Shown piece by piece: positions 5,873-6,582 of a DNA stretch of 6,582 bases (the first letter of the stretch is position 1; each line of letters opens with the position of its first letter). The notes beneath the pieces are model-generated. The model made no database searches and was not told the origin of the DNA. It worked only from the letters and a program-made list of their open reading frames with translations. The stretch covers positions 1 through 6,582 of the forward strand of contig JALNWH010000106.1 of the NCBI GenBank assembly GCA_023230985.1. The letters run 5' to 3'. The translations under genes and the position numbers were made by a program. Origin of the DNA: Bacillota bacterium (GTDB lineage: Bacteria > Bacillota > Clostridia > Lutisporales > Lutisporaceae).

Positions 5873-6128
5873 AAGGCGATGACAGGGAGAAGTAACAAGG
5901 GTATACCTCTGAGAGAGCCGGCGGATGGTGAGAGCCGGAAGGTAGATTTTGTGAAATACACCCTTAAGCTTCAGGCTGAACCATAGAAAGTAAGCCGAGA
6001 CGGAGGCTTCCACCGTTATATCGGGAAGGGGATATAAGATTGTATCCTTTTTGAGTTGGGCAATATGCCAATTAGGGTGGTACCGCGAGCCATTCGTCCC
6101 TATGTAGGGATGAGTGGTTTTATTTTTT
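5873..6128 (+). promoter_or_regulatory. Tyrosine T-box riboswitch leader of tyrS
   Basis: This leader senses uncharged tRNA-Tyr and lets RNA polymerase read into tyrS when tyrosine charging is low. Stem I runs from about 5883 to 5978. Base helix pieces are CAG/CTG and GAAG/CTTC around a GGA/AGG internal loop. The next helix is AAGGGT (5897-5902) / ACCCTT (5960-5965), and the apical stem is CCGGC (5918-5922) / GCCGG (5934-5938). The specifier loop GTGAAATAC places the tyrosine codon UAC at 5957-5959 directly before the purine A5960. Further hairpins are AAGCC/GGCTT (5992-6009) and TTATATC/GATATAA (6016-6037). The 14-base T-box AGGGTGGTACCGCG is at 6074-6087; its TGGT (6078-6081) complements an ACCA acceptor end, as expected for tRNA-Tyr with discriminator A. 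AGGG (6074-6077) can pair with CCCT (6098-6101) as antiterminator, competing with the terminator. Confidence 0.96.
6088..6128 (+). terminator. Regulated intrinsic terminator of the tyrS T-box leader
   Basis: CCATTCGTCCCTA (6090-6102) pairs with TAGGGATGAGTGG (6105-6117) over up to 13 bp with two G-U wobbles; the innermost pairs must open to form a loop. A T-rich tail TTTTATTTTTT (6118-6128) follows. The CCCT of the 5' arm is the segment claimed by the T-box in the antiterminator, so the two folds exclude each other. Confidence 0.93.
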
Positions 6129-6154
6129 ATTACAATTAACAGGAGGAATAATAA

Positions 6155-6582
6155 ATGGAAAAAAGAAACGTATTTGACGTGCTGGAAGAAAGAGGTTTTA
6201 TTGAACAAGTCACCCACGAAGAAGAACTTCGTGAGCTTTTTGATAAAGAATCCGTTACATTTTATATCGGTTTTGATCCTACAGCGGATAGCTTACACGT
6301 TGGGCATTTTATTCAAATGATTGTAATGGCACATATGCAAAGAGCCGGTCATAGACCTATAGCCTTATTAGGCGGGGGAACCACTATGGTTGGTGACCCA
6401 AGCGGCAGGACAGATATGAGAAAAATGTTAACTCAAGAAGAAATCAATGCTAATGCCGAAAAATTTAAAGTCCAATTTGCAAAGCTTATAAATTTTAGCG
6501 AAGATAAGGCGATAATGGATAATAACGCCAGTTGGCTTTTGGATTTAAACTATGTTAATTTTTTAAGGGAAATAGGAGTACA
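6155..6582 (+). CDS. tyrS: Tyrosyl-tRNA synthetase, N-terminal part (3'-truncated)
   Basis: The frame stays open to the right edge, giving 142 residues of an enzyme normally around 400 long. It activates tyrosine with ATP and charges tRNA-Tyr. The visible part is the start of the class I Rossmann catalytic domain: FYIGFDPTADSLHVGHF (36-52) contains the tyrosine-pocket Y37 and D41 and the HIGH motif as HVGH (48-51), then GHRPIALLGGGTTMVGDPSGRTD (65-87), a hallmark of TyrRS. The lysine-rich KMSKS loop and the S4-like tRNA-binding domain lie beyond the window. AGGAGG (6141-6146) is eight bases before the ATG. The UAC specifier in the T-box leader independently confirms tyrosine identity. Whether this is the TyrS or TyrZ subtype is not decidable with confidence. 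Confidence 0.97.
   Translation, partial: MEKRNVFDVLEERGFIEQVTHEEELRELFDKESVTFYIGFDPTADSLHVGHFIQMIVMAHMQRAGHRPIALLGGGTTMVGDPSGRTDMRKMLTQEEINANAEKFKVQFAKLINFSEDKAIMDNNASWLLDLNYVNFLREIGV

Noticed and set aside
5825..6217. A 130-codon open frame on the minus strand across the T-box region
   Set aside because: It covers the structured T-box leader and the start of tyrS antisense, has no protein-family features, and its sequence is fully explained by the riboswitch.

Overview
The window looks like an ordinary chromosomal segment of a low-GC Gram-positive bacterium, most likely a Clostridia-type Firmicute. The evidence is the AT-rich intergenic DNA, AGGAGG-type ribosome binding sites, near-consensus sigma-A promoters, a tyrosine T-box leader, a UPF0316 (YebE-type) membrane protein and an SH3-CAP (YkwD-like) lipoprotein. 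The genus cannot be fixed from the sequence alone. I see no mobile element, CRISPR array, tRNA or rRNA gene.

Layout from left to right: (1) the 3' end of a methyl-accepting chemotaxis protein gene (+), whose signalling domain is followed by a C-terminal Cache-like sensor domain; (2) trmB, tRNA (guanine-N7)-methyltransferase (-), whose stop codon interlocks with that of the chemoreceptor; (3) a DAACS/SLC1-family dicarboxylate or acidic amino acid:cation symporter (+); (4) a probable secreted lipoprotein with an SH3 domain, a collagen-like Pro/Gly repeat and a CAP domain (-), facing the symporter across a bidirectional terminator; (5) a UPF0316/DUF2179 membrane protein (+), overlapping tail-to-tail with (6) an EamA/DMT-family transporter (-); (7) a consensus promoter, a complete tyrosine T-box leader with UAC specifier and intrinsic terminator, and the 5' part of tyrS, tyrosyl-tRNA synthetase (+), which runs off the right edge.

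The seven genes alternate strand perfectly (+ - + - + - +), so none can be co-transcribed with its direct neighbour and each complete gene needs its own promoter. Good candidate promoters are visible for trmB, the symporter, the UPF0316 gene, the EamA gene and tyrS. The genes do not form an evident pathway. Two concern translation (trmB, tyrS), two are transporters, one is a sensor and one is a cell-envelope protein.

I did not find a convincing new multi-gene system. The observations most worth a second look are the reversed domain order of the chemoreceptor (sensor after signalling domain, with no membrane segment between), the 27-bp tandem repeat coding a collagen-like linker in the CAP lipoprotein, the repeats between the CAP and UPF0316 genes, and the back-to-back EamA and tyrS promoters.
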